Source: Burkholderia sp. Bp9142 (lineage in GTDB: Bacteria; Pseudomonadota; Gammaproteobacteria; Burkholderiales; Burkholderiaceae). Taken from it: a stretch of 64,000 nt of DNA. The position numbers and the translations under genes are program-made. The notes under the pieces were generated by a model, which was not told where the DNA came from, ran no database searches, and saw only the letters and a list, made by a program, of their open reading frames with translations. Position 1 is the stretch's first letter, and the number at the start of each line of letters is the position of its first letter. Positions 22,950-31,804 of this stretch are shown here, in pieces. The stretch lies in NCBI RefSeq assembly GCF_003853415.1, contig NZ_QTPP01000013.1, positions 121,839-185,838 of the forward strand, given 5' to 3'.

Positions 22950-25720
22950 CGCCGCGCGCAACCCTGCGATTGCAGCTGCACGCGGGCTTCACGTTCGACG
23001 ACGCGGCCGCGCACGCCGACTACTTCGCGCGGCTCGGCGTGAGCCACCTGTACCTGTCGCCGATCACGACGGCCGAGCCCGGCTCGCTGCACGGCTACGA
23101 CACCGTCGACCATCACGCGATCAGCGCGGAACTCGGCGGCGCAGCCGGCTTCCGGCGCCTCCTCGACGCGCTGCGTGCGCGCGGCCTCGGCGTGATCGTC
23201 GACATCGTGCCCAACCACATGGGCGTCGGCGGCGCCTCGAACGGCTGGTGGAACGACGTGCTCGAATGGGGACCGGCGAGCCCGTATGCGCGCCATTTCG
23301 ACATCGACTGGCATCCGCCCGATGCGGCGCTCGACGGCAAGGTGCTGCTGCCCTGCCTCGGCGCGCCATACGGTGACGCGCTCGCGGCCGGCGACATCAC
23401 GCTCGGCGCCGATCCGTCGACGGGACGCTTCTTCATCGCCTGCCCGGGCAGAACCCTGCCAATCGCGGCGGCGACCTACGCGGAGATCCTGCGCATCGCG
23501 AACCGCGCGGACCTGAACGCGCTCGCCGAACGCTTCGCCGCCCCGACGGTGCGCGGCAGCGCGCGACTCGCGGCCGCGCACACGGCGCTGCGCGACCATG
23601 CCGCCGCACAGGGGCCGCATGCGTTCGACGCGATATTGCGCGGCGCCGATCCGCGCCGCGCACGCTCGCGCGCGTGCCTGCATCATTTGCTGGAACGCCA
23701 GCACTACCGGCTCGCGTGGTGGCGCACGGCCGCCGACGAACTGAACTGGCGGCGCTTCTTCGACATCGCGACGCTCGCGGCCGTCCGCGTCGAGGACGCA
23801 GCGGTGTTCGATGCGGTGCACGCGCTGCCGCTGGCGCTTCATGCGGCCGGCTGCATCGACGGTCTGCGCGTCGATCACGTCGACGGCCTCGCCGATCCGC
23901 GCGCGTACTGCCGGCGCCTGCATGCGCGGCTCGCCGCGCAGCGCGACGAGCGGCCGTACATCGTCGTCGAGAAGATCCTCGCGCCGGGCGAGACGCTGCG
24001 CGACGACTGGCGCGTCGACGGCACGACCGGCTACGACTTCATGAACGACGTCGCCGCGCTGCTGCACGACCCGGCCGGCGCCGCGCCGCTCGCCGCGCAC
24101 TGGGCGGCCGTGTCGGGGTCGGCGCGGTCGTTCGCGCAGGACGCGGTGGCCGGCAAGCGGCGCGTGCTGATGCGGCAGCTCGCCGGCGAGCACGAACGCG
24201 TCGCGCGAGCGTTCCACCGCATCGCGCGCGCGGCGCCCGCGACGCGCGACATCAGCCGGATCGCGATCCAGCGCGTGCTGGGCGAGCTCGCCGTGCACCT
24301 GCCCGTGTACCGGATGTACCCGACACCCGGCGACGAGCCGAGCGCCGCCGACCGTCGCGTGCTGGCGCACGCGTACGACGCGGCGTGCGCCGCGATCGAC
24401 CCGTCCGATCGCTACGCGCTCGATCGCGTCGCCGGCTGGCTCGGGGTGCCGGGCACGCGCGTGCCGCGCGCGGATACCGCGGCACTGCACGCGGCACGCG
24501 TCGCATTCGCACAGCTCACCGCGCCACTCGCCGCGAAGGGTGTCGAGGACACGGCCAACTACCGTTACGGGCGGCTGTTGTCGCGCAACGAGGTCGGCGC
24601 CGATGCCGGCGACTTCAGCCTGTCGCGCGGCGCATTCCATGCGCGCAACCGGCGCCGCGCACGCACCGTGCCGCATACACTCGTCGCGACCGCGACGCAT
24701 GATCACAAGCGCGGCGAGGATGCGCGCGCGCGGCTCGCGGTGCTGAGCGAAGTACCCGACGCGTGGCGCGCGGTGTCGCTCGACTGGTCCGCGCTGAACC
24801 AGCCGCATCGTGGCGGTGCGCATCGCGATCTCGCGTGGGCGCCGGGGCCGGCCGCGGAAGCGATGCTGTACCAGACGCTCGTCGGCTGCTGGCCGCCGGG
24901 GCTCGCGCCCGACGATGCGGCCGGGCTCGCGATGCTTGCCGAGCGCGTGGTGCGCTGGCAGACGAAGGCGCTGCGCGAAGCGAAACAGCATACCGACTGG
25001 CTCGCGCCGGACGCCGGCCATGAACGCGCTTGCGAGCAGTTCGTCCGCGCGATCCTGACGCCGCACGGCGCGGGCGATTTCGTGCACCGGCTGCATGCGT
25101 TCGTCACGCGGATCGCGCCGGCCGGTGTCGTCAACAGTCTCGCGCAGGCGGCGCTGCGGATGGCGTCGCCGGGCGTGCCCGACCTGTATCAAGGTACCGA
25201 GTCATGGGATCACTCGCTCGTCGATCCGGACAACCGGCGCGAGGTGCCGTTTGCGGTGCTCGCGGCCGAGCGGGTCGACGAGCCGGTCGCCGCGTATCTG
25301 CGTGACTGGCCCGATGCGCGCGTGAAGCGGGCGCTCGTCGAGCGGATGCTCGCGCTGCGCACGCGCTGGCCGGCGACGTTCGCGGATGGCGCGTATGTGC
25401 CGCTGCGCGTGCGCGGCAGGCTCGGACGGCATGCGGTGGCGTTCGCGCGATGCGACGAAACGGCGACGATCGTGGTGATTGCGACGCGGCTCGCGTGCCG
25501 GTTGCTTGGCGAAGTACCGGGCTTGCCGCGCGTCGAGCCTCGGGAATGGGGCGATACGGCCGTGGTGCTGCCGCGCGGCGCCGGCGAGCGGTGGATCGAC
25601 TGGCTGAACCACGGAAGCGAAATCGGGGCGCCGGACGGCACGATGCGGCTCGATCGTTGTCTTGCCGCGTTGCCGGTTGCGGTGATCCTGGCAGCCGATA
25701 CGAAGGACCCGCAGCCGTAA
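22946..25720 (+). CDS. treY: malto-oligosyltrehalose synthase
   Basis: A 924-residue GH13 enzyme that converts the reducing-end glucose of a maltodextrin to a trehalose-type linkage, giving the substrate of TreZ. N-terminal motifs are T-L-R-L-Q-L-H-A-G-F-T-F and S-H-L-Y-L-S-P-I; catalytic D310 is in G-L-R-V-D-H-V-D-G-L-A-D-P and E342 in I-V-V-E-K-I-L-A-P-G-E; C-terminal D-L-Y-Q-G-T-E is present. Last gene of the operon: its ATG overlaps the malQ stop and has GGAGG at 22934-22938. Its TAA stop (25718-25720) is the first three bases of the repeat at 25718-25817, so the repeat begins exactly at the operon end. Confidence 0.96.
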   Translation: MTPRATLRLQLHAGFTFDDAAAHADYFARLGVSHLYLSPITTAEPGSLHGYDTVDHHAISAELGGAAGFRRLLDALRARGLGVIVDIVPNHMGVGGASNGWWNDVLEWGPASPYARHFDIDWHPPDAALDGKVLLPCLGAPYGDALAAGDITLGADPSTGRFFIACPGRTLPIAAATYAEILRIANRADLNALAERFAAPTVRGSARLAAAHTALRDHAAAQGPHAFDAILRGADPRRARSRACLHHLLERQHYRLAWWRTAADELNWRRFFDIATLAAVRVEDAAVFDAVHALPLALHAAGCIDGLRVDHVDGLADPRAYCRRLHARLAAQRDERPYIVVEKILAPGETLRDDWRVDGTTGYDFMNDVAALLHDPAGAAPLAAHWAAVSGSARSFAQDAVAGKRRVLMRQLAGEHERVARAFHRIARAAPATRDISRIAIQRVLGELAVHLPVYRMYPTPGDEPSAADRRVLAHAYDAACAAIDPSDRYALDRVAGWLGVPGTRVPRADTAALHAARVAFAQLTAPLAAKGVEDTANYRYGRLLSRNEVGADAGDFSLSRGAFHARNRRRARTVPHTLVATATHDHKRGEDARARLAVLSEVPDAWRAVSLDWSALNQPHRGGAHRDLAWAPGPAAEAMLYQTLVGCWPPGLAPDDAAGLAMLAERVVRWQTKALREAKQHTDWLAPDAGHERACEQFVRAILTPHGAGDFVHRLHAFVTRIAPAGVVNSLAQAALRMASPGVPDLYQGTESWDHSLVDPDNRREVPFAVLAAERVDEPVAAYLRDWPDARVKRALVERMLALRTRWPATFADGAYVPLRVRGRLGRHAVAFARCDETATIVVIATRLACRLLGEVPGLPRVEPREWGDTAVVLPRGAGERWIDWLNHGSEIGAPDGTMRLDRCLAALPVAVILAADTKDPQP

Positions 25721-25817
25721 TCGATTTTGTGCAAATCGGCCCGCGGATAATCGCTTTTGCACGACCAAAATCATTTTTCGCACAAAACAGGTTTCGCCAA
25801 TCGATTTTGTGCAAAGA
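25718..25817 (+). repeat. four-unit repeat element, left copy
   Basis: Four related units of the form ATAATCGATTTTGTGCAAAT start at about 25718, 25747, 25767 and 25798 (steps 29, 20, 31). A second array with almost the same spacing lies at 29151-29246 in the same orientation, and the first ~45 bp are nearly identical between copies. The sequence is AT-rich against the local background. Its role is unknown; it bounds the ars operon on the left. Confidence 0.8.
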
Positions 25818-25865
25818 CGGGCGGCGCCCGCCACCAGCCTTCTCGCTGCGGTCCAGCCAGTCCGC

Positions 25866-26294
25866 TCAACACGCCAGCAACATCGCGGCAGCCGCATCCG
25901 GACACACCCCCTGAAACTGGCTGGACGCCAGCAGCGGCCGCGGCACGTCCTTGCGGGCAACGGGCACGAAACCCAAACCGGTGAAATAGTCTGCCGCGGT
26001 CGTCGTCAGCAACCCGATCGACTGGACGTCGCGCGCGCGGCACGCCGCGATCAGCCGCGCAACGATCGTGCGACCGAGGCCGTTCCCTTGCGCATGCGAA
26101 ACGACGGCGATCGACCGGATCAGCGCGAAGTCACCGTAATATTCGATACCGCCGCATCCCGTCACGGCAGGTGGTTCGGCAAGCACGATGAAGTTGTCCA
26201 GATGCGCCGCGACACCCGCGACGGGCAGGTTCGACGCGCGAAGCAATGCCTCGATCGAGGCCAGGTCGGATAACGCTGCAGAACGAAGTTGCAT
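25866..26294 (-). CDS. arsN2: ArsN2-type GNAT acetyltransferase
   Basis: A 142-residue GNAT-fold protein. The acetyl-CoA loop is visible as I-A-V-V-S-H-A-Q-G-N-G-L-G-R (Q/R-x-x-G-x-G/A type), followed by L-L-T-T-T-A-A-D-Y-F-T-G-L-G-F. The C-terminal S-S-Q-F-x-G-V-C-P is typical of the ArsN2-like family found in arsenic operons. The ATG at 26294 is preferred, with GGGAG upstream, over an ATG 30 nt earlier. It is the last gene of arsR-arsC-acr3-arsH-arsN2. ArsN1 acetylates an organoarsenical; the substrate of ArsN2 types is less certain, so a role in arsenic detoxification is inferred from family and operon. Confidence 0.85.
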   Translation of the reverse strand: MQLRSAALSDLASIEALLRASNLPVAGVAAHLDNFIVLAEPPAVTGCGGIEYYGDFALIRSIAVVSHAQGNGLGRTIVARLIAACRARDVQSIGLLTTTAADYFTGLGFVPVARKDVPRPLLASSQFQGVCPDAAAAMLLAC

Positions 26295-26333
26295 GACATC
26301 GACTCCCGATTGGATCGGCGGCATCCGTACGGT

Positions 26334-27056
26334 TCAGATCCCGCGCTGATTCACCCGCTTCGACAATGCCTCCGCGCTTTCCTTGCGCTCGCTGTACCGA
26401 TCGACCAGATACGGGCCGATGTCGCGCGTGAGCAGCGTGAACTTGACCAGCTCCTCCATCACGTCGACGACCCGATCGTAATAGGCCGACGGCTTCATCC
26501 GACCCGCTTCGTCGAATTCCATGAACGCCTTGGCCACCGACGACTGGTTCGGGATCGTCAGCATGCGCATCCAGCGCCCCAGCACGCGCATCTGGTTCAC
26601 CGCGTTGAACGACTGCGAGCCGCCGCTGACCTGCGTCACCGCGAGCGTCTTGCCCTGCGTCGGCCGCACGGCGCCGACCGACAGCGGGATCCAGTCGATC
26701 TGCGACTTCATGATCCCCGTCATCGCGCCGTGCCGCTCCGGCGAGCACCACACCATCCCCTCGGACCACATCACCCGTTCGCGCAGCTCGACGACCTTCG
26801 GATGACTCTCCGGCGCATCGTCGGGCAGCGGCAGGCCGCTCGGATTGAACACGCGCACCTCGGCGCCCATCGCCGTGAGCAGGCGCCCGGCTTCCTCGAC
26901 CAGCAGCCGGCTGAACGAACGCTCGCGCAGCGAGCCGTACAGCAGCAGGAAGCGCGGCGGATGCGTGGACGGCGACGCCGGCCGCAAGCGGCTCGCGTCC
27001 GGCACGCGGAAAAGTTCAGGGTCGAGTTGCGGCAGGTCGGTCAGTCGGTCGGTCAT
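26334..27056 (-). CDS. arsH: ArsH NADPH-dependent FMN reductase/organoarsenical oxidase
   Basis: A 240-residue flavodoxin-fold protein. It carries [13 protein letters not shown] (FMN phosphate loop) near residue 38, and [20 protein letters not shown], a hallmark of ArsH. The family oxidises trivalent organoarsenicals and reduces quinones or Cr(VI). The start ATG 27056 ([10 protein letters not shown]) is chosen because the sequence upstream in that frame is antisense to acr3. It lies 20 nt after acr3 in the operon. Confidence 0.95.
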   Translation of the reverse strand: MTDRLTDLPQLDPELFRVPDASRLRPASPSTHPPRFLLLYGSLRERSFSRLLVEEAGRLLTAMGAEVRVFNPSGLPLPDDAPESHPKVVELRERVMWSEGMVWCSPERHGAMTGIMKSQIDWIPLSVGAVRPTQGKTLAVTQVSGGSQSFNAVNQMRVLGRWMRMLTIPNQSSVAKAFMEFDEAGRMKPSAYYDRVVDVMEELVKFTLLTRDIGPYLVDRYSERKESAEALSKRVNQRGI

Positions 27057-27076
27057 GAAAAGATTCCGTGGTTGGC

Positions 27077-28147
27077 TCAAGCGCGCTCGTACCAGCCCTT
27101 CGACCGGTTGACGATGCGCACGACCAGCAGCATGACCGGCACCTCGATCAACACGCCGACGACAGTCGCCAGCGCCGCACCGGAGTGAAAACCGAACAGG
27201 CTGATCGCGGCCGCGACGGCGAGCTCGAAGAAATTGGATGCGCCGATCAGCGCGGACGGGCACGCGACGTTGTGCTTCTCGCCCACCGCGCGATTGAGCC
27301 AGTACGCGAGCGCCGCATTGAAGAACACCTGGATCAGGATCGGCACCGCGAGCAGTGCGATCACCAGCGGCTGCTTCAGGATCGCTTCGCCCTGGAACGC
27401 GAACAGCAGCACGAGCGTCGCGAGCAGCGCGGCGATCGACCACGGGCCGATCTTCGCCATCGCGGCATCGAACGCGGCCGGTCCGTCGCGCAGCAGCCGC
27501 TTGCGCCAGATCTGCGCGAGGATCACCGGCAGCACGATATAGAGGACCACCGACGTAAGCAGCGTCGCCCACGGCACGGTAATCGCGGACATCCCGAGCA
27601 GCAGCCCGACCAGCGGCGCGAACGCGATCACCATGATGCTGTCGTTCAGCGCGACCTGCGACAACGTGAACAGCGGATCGCCGCCCGTGAGCCGGCTCCA
27701 CACGAACACCATCGCCGTGCACGGCGCGGCGGCCAGCAGGATCAGGCCGGCGATGTAGCTGTCGAGCTGGTCCGCCGGCAGCATCGGCGCGAACAGCTGC
27801 CGGATGAACAGCCAGCCGAGCAAGGCCATCGAGAACGGCTTGACGAGCCAGTTCACGACGAGCGTGACGCCGATCCCCTTCACATGCTGGCGCACTTCAT
27901 GCAGCGCGCCGAAGTCCACCTTCACGAGCATCGGCACGATCATCACCCAGATCAGCAGCCCGACTGGCAGGTTGACCTGCGCGTACTCGATGCGGCCGAT
28001 CCGCTGGAACAGGCCGGGCAGCACCTGGCCGAGCACGATGCCGGCGACGATGCACAGCGCGACCCAGACCGTCAGGTAGCGTTCGAAGAAGTTGATCGCG
28101 GGCTTGACGACGGCGTCGCGGGGCGGGATGACGTTGGACGTGTTCAT
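27077..28147 (-). CDS. acr3: ACR3-family arsenite efflux permease
   Basis: A 356-residue inner-membrane carrier with about ten hydrophobic segments that extrudes As(III) using the proton gradient. It has the ACR3 signatures [23 protein letters not shown], and [12 protein letters not shown], which includes the conserved Cys. The start is ATG 28147 ([11 protein letters not shown]); an upstream ATG adds 13 residues without family similarity. It lies between arsC and arsH in the ars operon. Confidence 0.96.
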   Translation of the reverse strand: MNTSNVIPPRDAVVKPAINFFERYLTVWVALCIVAGIVLGQVLPGLFQRIGRIEYAQVNLPVGLLIWVMIVPMLVKVDFGALHEVRQHVKGIGVTLVVNWLVKPFSMALLGWLFIRQLFAPMLPADQLDSYIAGLILLAAAPCTAMVFVWSRLTGGDPLFTLSQVALNDSIMVIAFAPLVGLLLGMSAITVPWATLLTSVVLYIVLPVILAQIWRKRLLRDGPAAFDAAMAKIGPWSIAALLATLVLLFAFQGEAILKQPLVIALLAVPILIQVFFNAALAYWLNRAVGEKHNVACPSALIGASNFFELAVAAAISLFGFHSGAALATVVGVLIEVPVMLLVVRIVNRSKGWYERA

Positions 28148-28216
28148 CGGACAGGAGAAGTCGGGCTGGAGAAAGGCACGCGGCACGCCGGTTCACGCAA
28201 GCCGCCGTGCAAGCGC

Positions 28217-28711
28217 TCAGTTTCGCGAGATGGCGGTCAATGCCGTCTGGAGTTCGGCGTTGCTCATGCGCTCGAGCGGCAGTGCCAGCAGTTGCAGCAT
28301 CCGATAGCCGAGCGCCTCGCGTGTCAGCTCGAACGCGAGCCGCTTGCCCGCGTCGCCGCCTGCCGCGTTCGACGGATCGGCGTAGCCCCAATGCACTTTC
28401 ACCGGACTGCCGGGCCAGTACGGGCACGTCTCCGCGGCCGCGCTGTCGCATACCGTGACGACGATGCGCATTGCCGGCGCGCCGTCGCCGACGAATTCGT
28501 CCCAGCTCTTGCTGTGGTATCCGTTGACGTCGACGCCGGCGCGCGTCAGCGCGTCCAGCGCGAACGGATTGAGCCGGCCGCTCGGCGCGCTGCCGGCGCT
28601 GTAGGCGCGCACGTCGCAGCCGAGCTTCGCGGCCCAGTGGTTGAGCATCCCTTCCGCGAGCACGCTGCGCGCGGAGTTGTGGGTACAGAGGATCAGGACG
28701 TTGGTGGTCAT
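28217..28711 (-). CDS. arsC: arsenate reductase, LMW-PTPase type
   Basis: A 164-residue arsenate reductase of the low-molecular-weight phosphatase fold. The P-loop is C9-T-H-N-S-A-R15-S, and V-T-V-C-D-S holds a second redox Cys, with C-P-Y-W-P a few residues on. It reduces As(V) to As(III), which ACR3 then exports. The start ATG 28711 begins MTTNVLILCTHNSARS, exactly the family beginning. It is 22 nt downstream of arsR. Confidence 0.95.
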   Translation of the reverse strand: MTTNVLILCTHNSARSVLAEGMLNHWAAKLGCDVRAYSAGSAPSGRLNPFALDALTRAGVDVNGYHSKSWDEFVGDGAPAMRIVVTVCDSAAAETCPYWPGSPVKVHWGYADPSNAAGGDAGKRLAFELTREALGYRMLQLLALPLERMSNAELQTALTAISRN

Positions 28712-28733
28712 CGGCAGAGGCGTGAATGCGTGC

Positions 28734-29069
28734 TTACGTCGGGTCGGAGCAGGAGGTCGAACAGGCGGAGACCGGCGAGCACGGATTGCCGCCGCAGCAG
28801 TTCTCGGTGAGGTAGCCGATGAGTCCGTTCATCGTCGCGAAGTTCGCGCAATAGAACACGAAGCGGCCTTCCTGGCGGCTCGTGACGAGCTGCGCGTGGG
28901 CCAGTTCCTTCAGATGAAACGACAGCGACGACGGCGGCACGTCGAGCAGTGTCGCGATTTGCCCGGCCGCCAGGCCCGACGGGCCGGCCTGCACGAGCGC
29001 GCGAAAGACGGCGAGGCGCGACTCGTGCGCGAGGGCCGACAGGGCGGCGATGGTCTGGTTCGTTTCCAT
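28734..29069 (-). CDS. arsR: ArsR-family arsenite-responsive repressor
   Basis: A 111-residue winged-helix repressor with the SmtB/ArsR core (L-S-A-L-A-H-E-S-R-L-A-V-F-R-A-L ... P-S-S-L-S-F-H-L-K-E-L). Arsenite is probably sensed by the C-terminal cysteines: C91-C92 plus C97, C103 and C107 in the Cys-rich tail. It is the first gene of the operon. A 36-bp near-palindrome (29062-29097) overlaps its start codon, so autorepression is likely. I see no Shine-Dalgarno before ATG 29069, so the mRNA may be leaderless or weakly translated. Confidence 0.95.
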   Translation of the reverse strand: METNQTIAALSALAHESRLAVFRALVQAGPSGLAAGQIATLLDVPPSSLSFHLKELAHAQLVTSRQEGRFVFYCANFATMNGLIGYLTENCCGGNPCSPVSACSTSCSDPT

Positions 29070-29097
29070 GTTTCGATATTACTCGAAATATGGAAAC
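29062..29097. promoter_or_regulatory. probable ArsR operator overlapping the arsR start
   Basis: A 36-bp near-perfect inverted repeat: outer arms GTTTCCAT / ATGGAAAC and inner arms TTTCGA / TCGAAA around a short AT-rich centre. The arsR ATG (29069-29067) is inside the left arm. Position and symmetry suggest the autoregulatory ArsR site. Confidence 0.75.
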
Positions 29098-29150
29098 AAT
29101 GGAAACTGGCATGCACGGCCGCCGACGATCGCACCCTTGATCCCTTCCGC

Positions 29151-29246
29151 ATAATCGATTTTGTGCAAATCACCCCGCGTATAATCGTTTTTGTACGCCC
29201 GTAATCGATTTGCGCACTGAACGACCGCAAATAATCGATTTTGCGC
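29151..29246 (+). repeat. four-unit repeat element, right copy
   Basis: Units starting at 29151, 29181, 29202 and 29231 (steps 30, 21, 29) match the left copy at 25718-25817. The first unit is ATAATCGATTTTGTGCAAAT. The last unit runs directly into the truncated fic reading frame (TTG 29241). See the left copy for the comparison. Confidence 0.8.
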
Positions 29247-30131
29247 GGTAGCCGACCCGAACTGCAGCGGGAAATCCTTGGCGAGCGCACCACCCTTACG
29301 CATTTCGGCTTCCGCCAGTCACCCGTATTCGTCGGAGAAACCGTACGCTTCAACGAGATCGTGCACTACGTCGCCCCCTCTCAAGACGACGTGCCAGTCA
29401 TGCTCGACGGGCTTCGCGTATTCCTGGAGCGCACCGCCGGACAATCCCCGGTCATGCGCAGCGCCGTTGCGGCCTTCGGCTTTGTCTACATTCATCCGCT
29501 TGCTGACGGAAACGGCCGGGTCCATCGCTTTCTGATCAACGATGTCCTGCGGCGGGACGGCGCCATTCCAGAGCCCGTGATCCTCCCGGTATCCGCGGTC
29601 ATCATGGACGATGCGGGCGAACGCCGCGGCTATGACAAAGTCCTGGACCACGTGTCCGCTCCGCTGATGGCGCACGTTCGCGGGAGTGTGTCGTTCGAAG
29701 CGGCTCAGACTGCCTATCCTGACGGTGTCGTCTCCAACTTCGCGTTCGACGGCGAACAACAGGCGCAGCCGCTATGGCGCTACCCGGACCTTGGCCCGCA
29801 CGTGCAGTATCTCGCCAATATCGTCAAGCGCACGCTGACCGAACACATGCGCGAAGAGTCGCGTTATCTGCGCAGTCACGCGCGGGCTCGGCAGGCTGTC
29901 AAGGAAATCGTGGAAATGCCGGACCACCAGGCCGACCGCGTGCTCCGCTCGATCGAGCAAAACCAGGGGCAACTCAGCAACGTTCTGGCCAAGGAGATGC
30001 CTGTCCTGCAACAAACCGGCGTCTGGCCCGCCATCGTGGACGCCGTATCTTCGGCCTTCCGCGACGAGGAATCGACCGATCCTGCGGTCGTCGATCGCTA
30101 TCGGCCGGAGCGGCCAGCGGGCCAGCAGTAA
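29241..30131 (+). pseudogene. 5'-truncated Fic/AMPylase-family gene
   Basis: A 296-residue open frame containing the C-terminal part of a Fic protein. The core motif HPLADGNGRVHR (about residues 85-96) is intact, and helices after it end in a wHTH-like region (S-I-E-Q-N-Q-G-Q-L-S-N-V-L-A-K-E). Fic enzymes transfer AMP or related groups to protein hydroxyls. The frame opens only at TTG 29241, has a stop just upstream (TAA 29231), and starts abruptly with S-R-P-E-L-Q-R-E-I-L-G, which in relatives lies well inside the protein. The N-terminal part, including the flap and any alpha-inh region, is missing and replaced by the repeat. Probably a pseudogene, though a short protein from TTG cannot be excluded. 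Confidence 0.75.
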
Positions 30132-30151
30132 GCGCGCGACGTCGCGCGACG

Positions 30152-30403
30152 TCACGACCACTCCTCCGGCGGCATCGCCCCGTCGTCATCCTCCCAATGC
30201 GGCTCGCCCGTCTCCGCACTCCCGTGCGTCGTCACAGGCGCGTTCGTGCGGCCGCGTCCGGTCCGCCGCGTGCCGCCGCGCGACGTCGTCGCACGCACGC
30301 GTGCCCGCGTGCGCGTCGGCGCCACGGTTCGCTGCTCGTCGCCGCGGCCCTCGCCGGTCGAAGCCGCATCCTGGATCTGTCGCGCATTCGAAGCTGCGTT
30401 CAT
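30152..30403 (-). CDS. small hydrophilic protein under a sigma-54 promoter
   Basis: An 83-residue, Arg/Thr/Gly-rich protein ending in an acidic tail (W-E-D-D-D-G-A-M-P-P-E-E-W-S). ATG 30403 has GGAG 6 nt upstream and a sigma-54 element 42 nt upstream (30445-30459). It is divergent from the decarboxylase gene at 30520. I do not recognise the family. The biased composition suggests a disordered stress protein; that is inference. Confidence 0.6.
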   Translation of the reverse strand: MNAASNARQIQDAASTGEGRGDEQRTVAPTRTRARVRATTSRGGTRRTGRGRTNAPVTTHGSAETGEPHWEDDDGAMPPEEWS

Positions 30404-30444
30404 TTCATGCTCCGTGTGATTGAAAAAGCTGATCGCCGGAATGC

Positions 30445-30459
30445 AGCAATTTCGGTGCC
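30445..30459 (-). promoter_or_regulatory. sigma-54 promoter candidate for the 83-residue gene
   Basis: On the minus strand GGCACCGAAATTGCT (30459 to 30445) fits GG-N10-GC with TTGCT. It lies 42 nt before ATG 30403 and is back-to-back with the element for the decarboxylase gene. Confidence 0.6.
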
Positions 30460-30467
30460 GCGCGCCG

Positions 30468-30482
30468 GGCAAGCGCCTTGCT
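30468..30482 (+). promoter_or_regulatory. sigma-54 promoter candidate for the decarboxylase gene
   Basis: GGCAAGCGCCTTGCT fits GG-N10-GC with TTGCT; the -24 box has AAG instead of ACG. It lies 38 nt before ATG 30520. Confidence 0.5.
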
Positions 30483-30519
30483 GCCCGCATTCGTACCGCA
30501 ACCGTTGCCGGAGGCGACC

Positions 30520-31770
30520 ATGCCGACAGACAGCAGCACGCCGCCCGGGACACGCCATCGCCTCGGCGAATGGATGGCCCGCGAGGAATCGCACATGGCC
30601 GCGTACCGCGAAAAAATCGCGAACGAAGCGCGCGCGCAGGCCGGCGAACGGCTGCGCACGCCGGCCGTGCAGGCACTCGCGCAGTTGTTCGACGACAACG
30701 CCGTGCTGCACATGTGCCTCACGCGCGCGATCGACGAGGCACGCGAAGCGGGCCGCACGCTCGGCTACACATCGATCGGCGAACTGATGACGGTGATCGA
30801 TCACCTGATGACCTATACGCCGCCGTTCAGCGAAACGAGCCTGATCGTGTGCCCGCTGAACGCGTTCCTCGACTGGCCGATGTGCATGCCGTCGGGCCAT
30901 GCGGTGTTTCGCGACGCGGCGGTCAACGCGCATCTGAAGCAGGTGCTGAACGTGTGGTGCGACTTCCTCGGCGGCCCGCATTCGCGCGCGCATCTGGACA
31001 CGTCGGCGCCCGACGGCTGGTTCTGCGAAGCCGCGCGCCAGCGCCTCGGCCTGGCGCAGTTCCGGTATCGCGAGGACCAGCCGCACTGGGGCTTCGACTC
31101 GTGGAACGACTTCTTCACGCGGCGTTTTCGCGCGGATGCGCGGCCGGTCGCGGCGCCTGACGATCCGCACGTGATCGTCAGCGCGTGCGAAGCCGCGCCG
31201 TATCACACCGAATCGAACCTGAGGATTCGCGACACGTTCTGGATCAAGGGCCAACCGTATTCGCTGCGCGACATCCTCACGCCCGCGCGGCTGCCGCTCG
31301 CCGAACGCTTCGTCGGCGGCGACCTGTACCAGGTGTACCTGAGCGCGTACAACTATCACCGCTGGCATGCGCCGGTGCGCGGCACCGTCACGCACGCGTA
31401 CCGGGTCGACGGCACCTACTACTCGGTCGCCGAGGCGGAAGGCCCGGACCCGGCCGGGCTCAACGACTCGCAGGGTTACATGACGGCCGTCGCCACGCGC
31501 GCGGTGGTCGCGATCGACTGTGACGATCCGGGGATCGGCACGGTGGCCGCCGTATTCGTCGGGATGGGCGACGTGTCGTCGTGCGTGATCGAGGTCGTGC
31601 CGGGGCAGCGCGTCGACAAGGGCGACGAGATCGGCCGTTTCCAGTACGGCGGCTCGACCTGCTGCCTGCTGTTCGAGCCCGGCGTGATCGAGCGCTTCCT
31701 GTCCGCGCCGCCGTTCGACGGCTATACGCCGGTCGTGCAGGTCAACGCGTCGGTCGCGATCGCGCACTGA
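30520..31770 (+). CDS. phosphatidylserine decarboxylase-family protein with PSDC-associated domain
   Basis: A 416-residue protein with two parts: an N-terminal ~170-residue region of the 'phosphatidylserine decarboxylase-associated' type and a C-terminal PSD domain. The self-processing site is G377-G378-S379-T380 (F-Q-Y-G-G-S-T), where relatives have LGST; cleavage before S379 would yield the pyruvoyl group. H-R-W-H-A-P-V-R-G is the expected catalytic neighbourhood. No membrane anchor is evident, unlike housekeeping Psd. Relatives with this domain order include non-lipid decarboxylases such as the fungal tryptophan decarboxylase PsiD, so the substrate may be an amino acid. ATG 30520 has GGAGG upstream and a sigma-54 element. 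Confidence 0.85.
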   Translation: MPTDSSTPPGTRHRLGEWMAREESHMAAYREKIANEARAQAGERLRTPAVQALAQLFDDNAVLHMCLTRAIDEAREAGRTLGYTSIGELMTVIDHLMTYTPPFSETSLIVCPLNAFLDWPMCMPSGHAVFRDAAVNAHLKQVLNVWCDFLGGPHSRAHLDTSAPDGWFCEAARQRLGLAQFRYREDQPHWGFDSWNDFFTRRFRADARPVAAPDDPHVIVSACEAAPYHTESNLRIRDTFWIKGQPYSLRDILTPARLPLAERFVGGDLYQVYLSAYNYHRWHAPVRGTVTHAYRVDGTYYSVAEAEGPDPAGLNDSQGYMTAVATRAVVAIDCDDPGIGTVAAVFVGMGDVSSCVIEVVPGQRVDKGDEIGRFQYGGSTCCLLFEPGVIERFLSAPPFDGYTPVVQVNASVAIAH

Positions 31771-31804
31771 GCCGCGACAGCGATCCGGACGGCTCGCACG
31801 CGTG

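Noticed and set aside
25718..25817. The four-unit repeats as a CRISPR array
   Set aside because: Units differ from each other, spacers are about 10 bp or less, spacing is uneven, and no cas gene is nearby.
25718..29246. The ars region as an insertion-sequence-borne transposon
   Set aside because: No transposase and no terminal inverted repeats were found; the flanking repeats are direct and internally repetitive.
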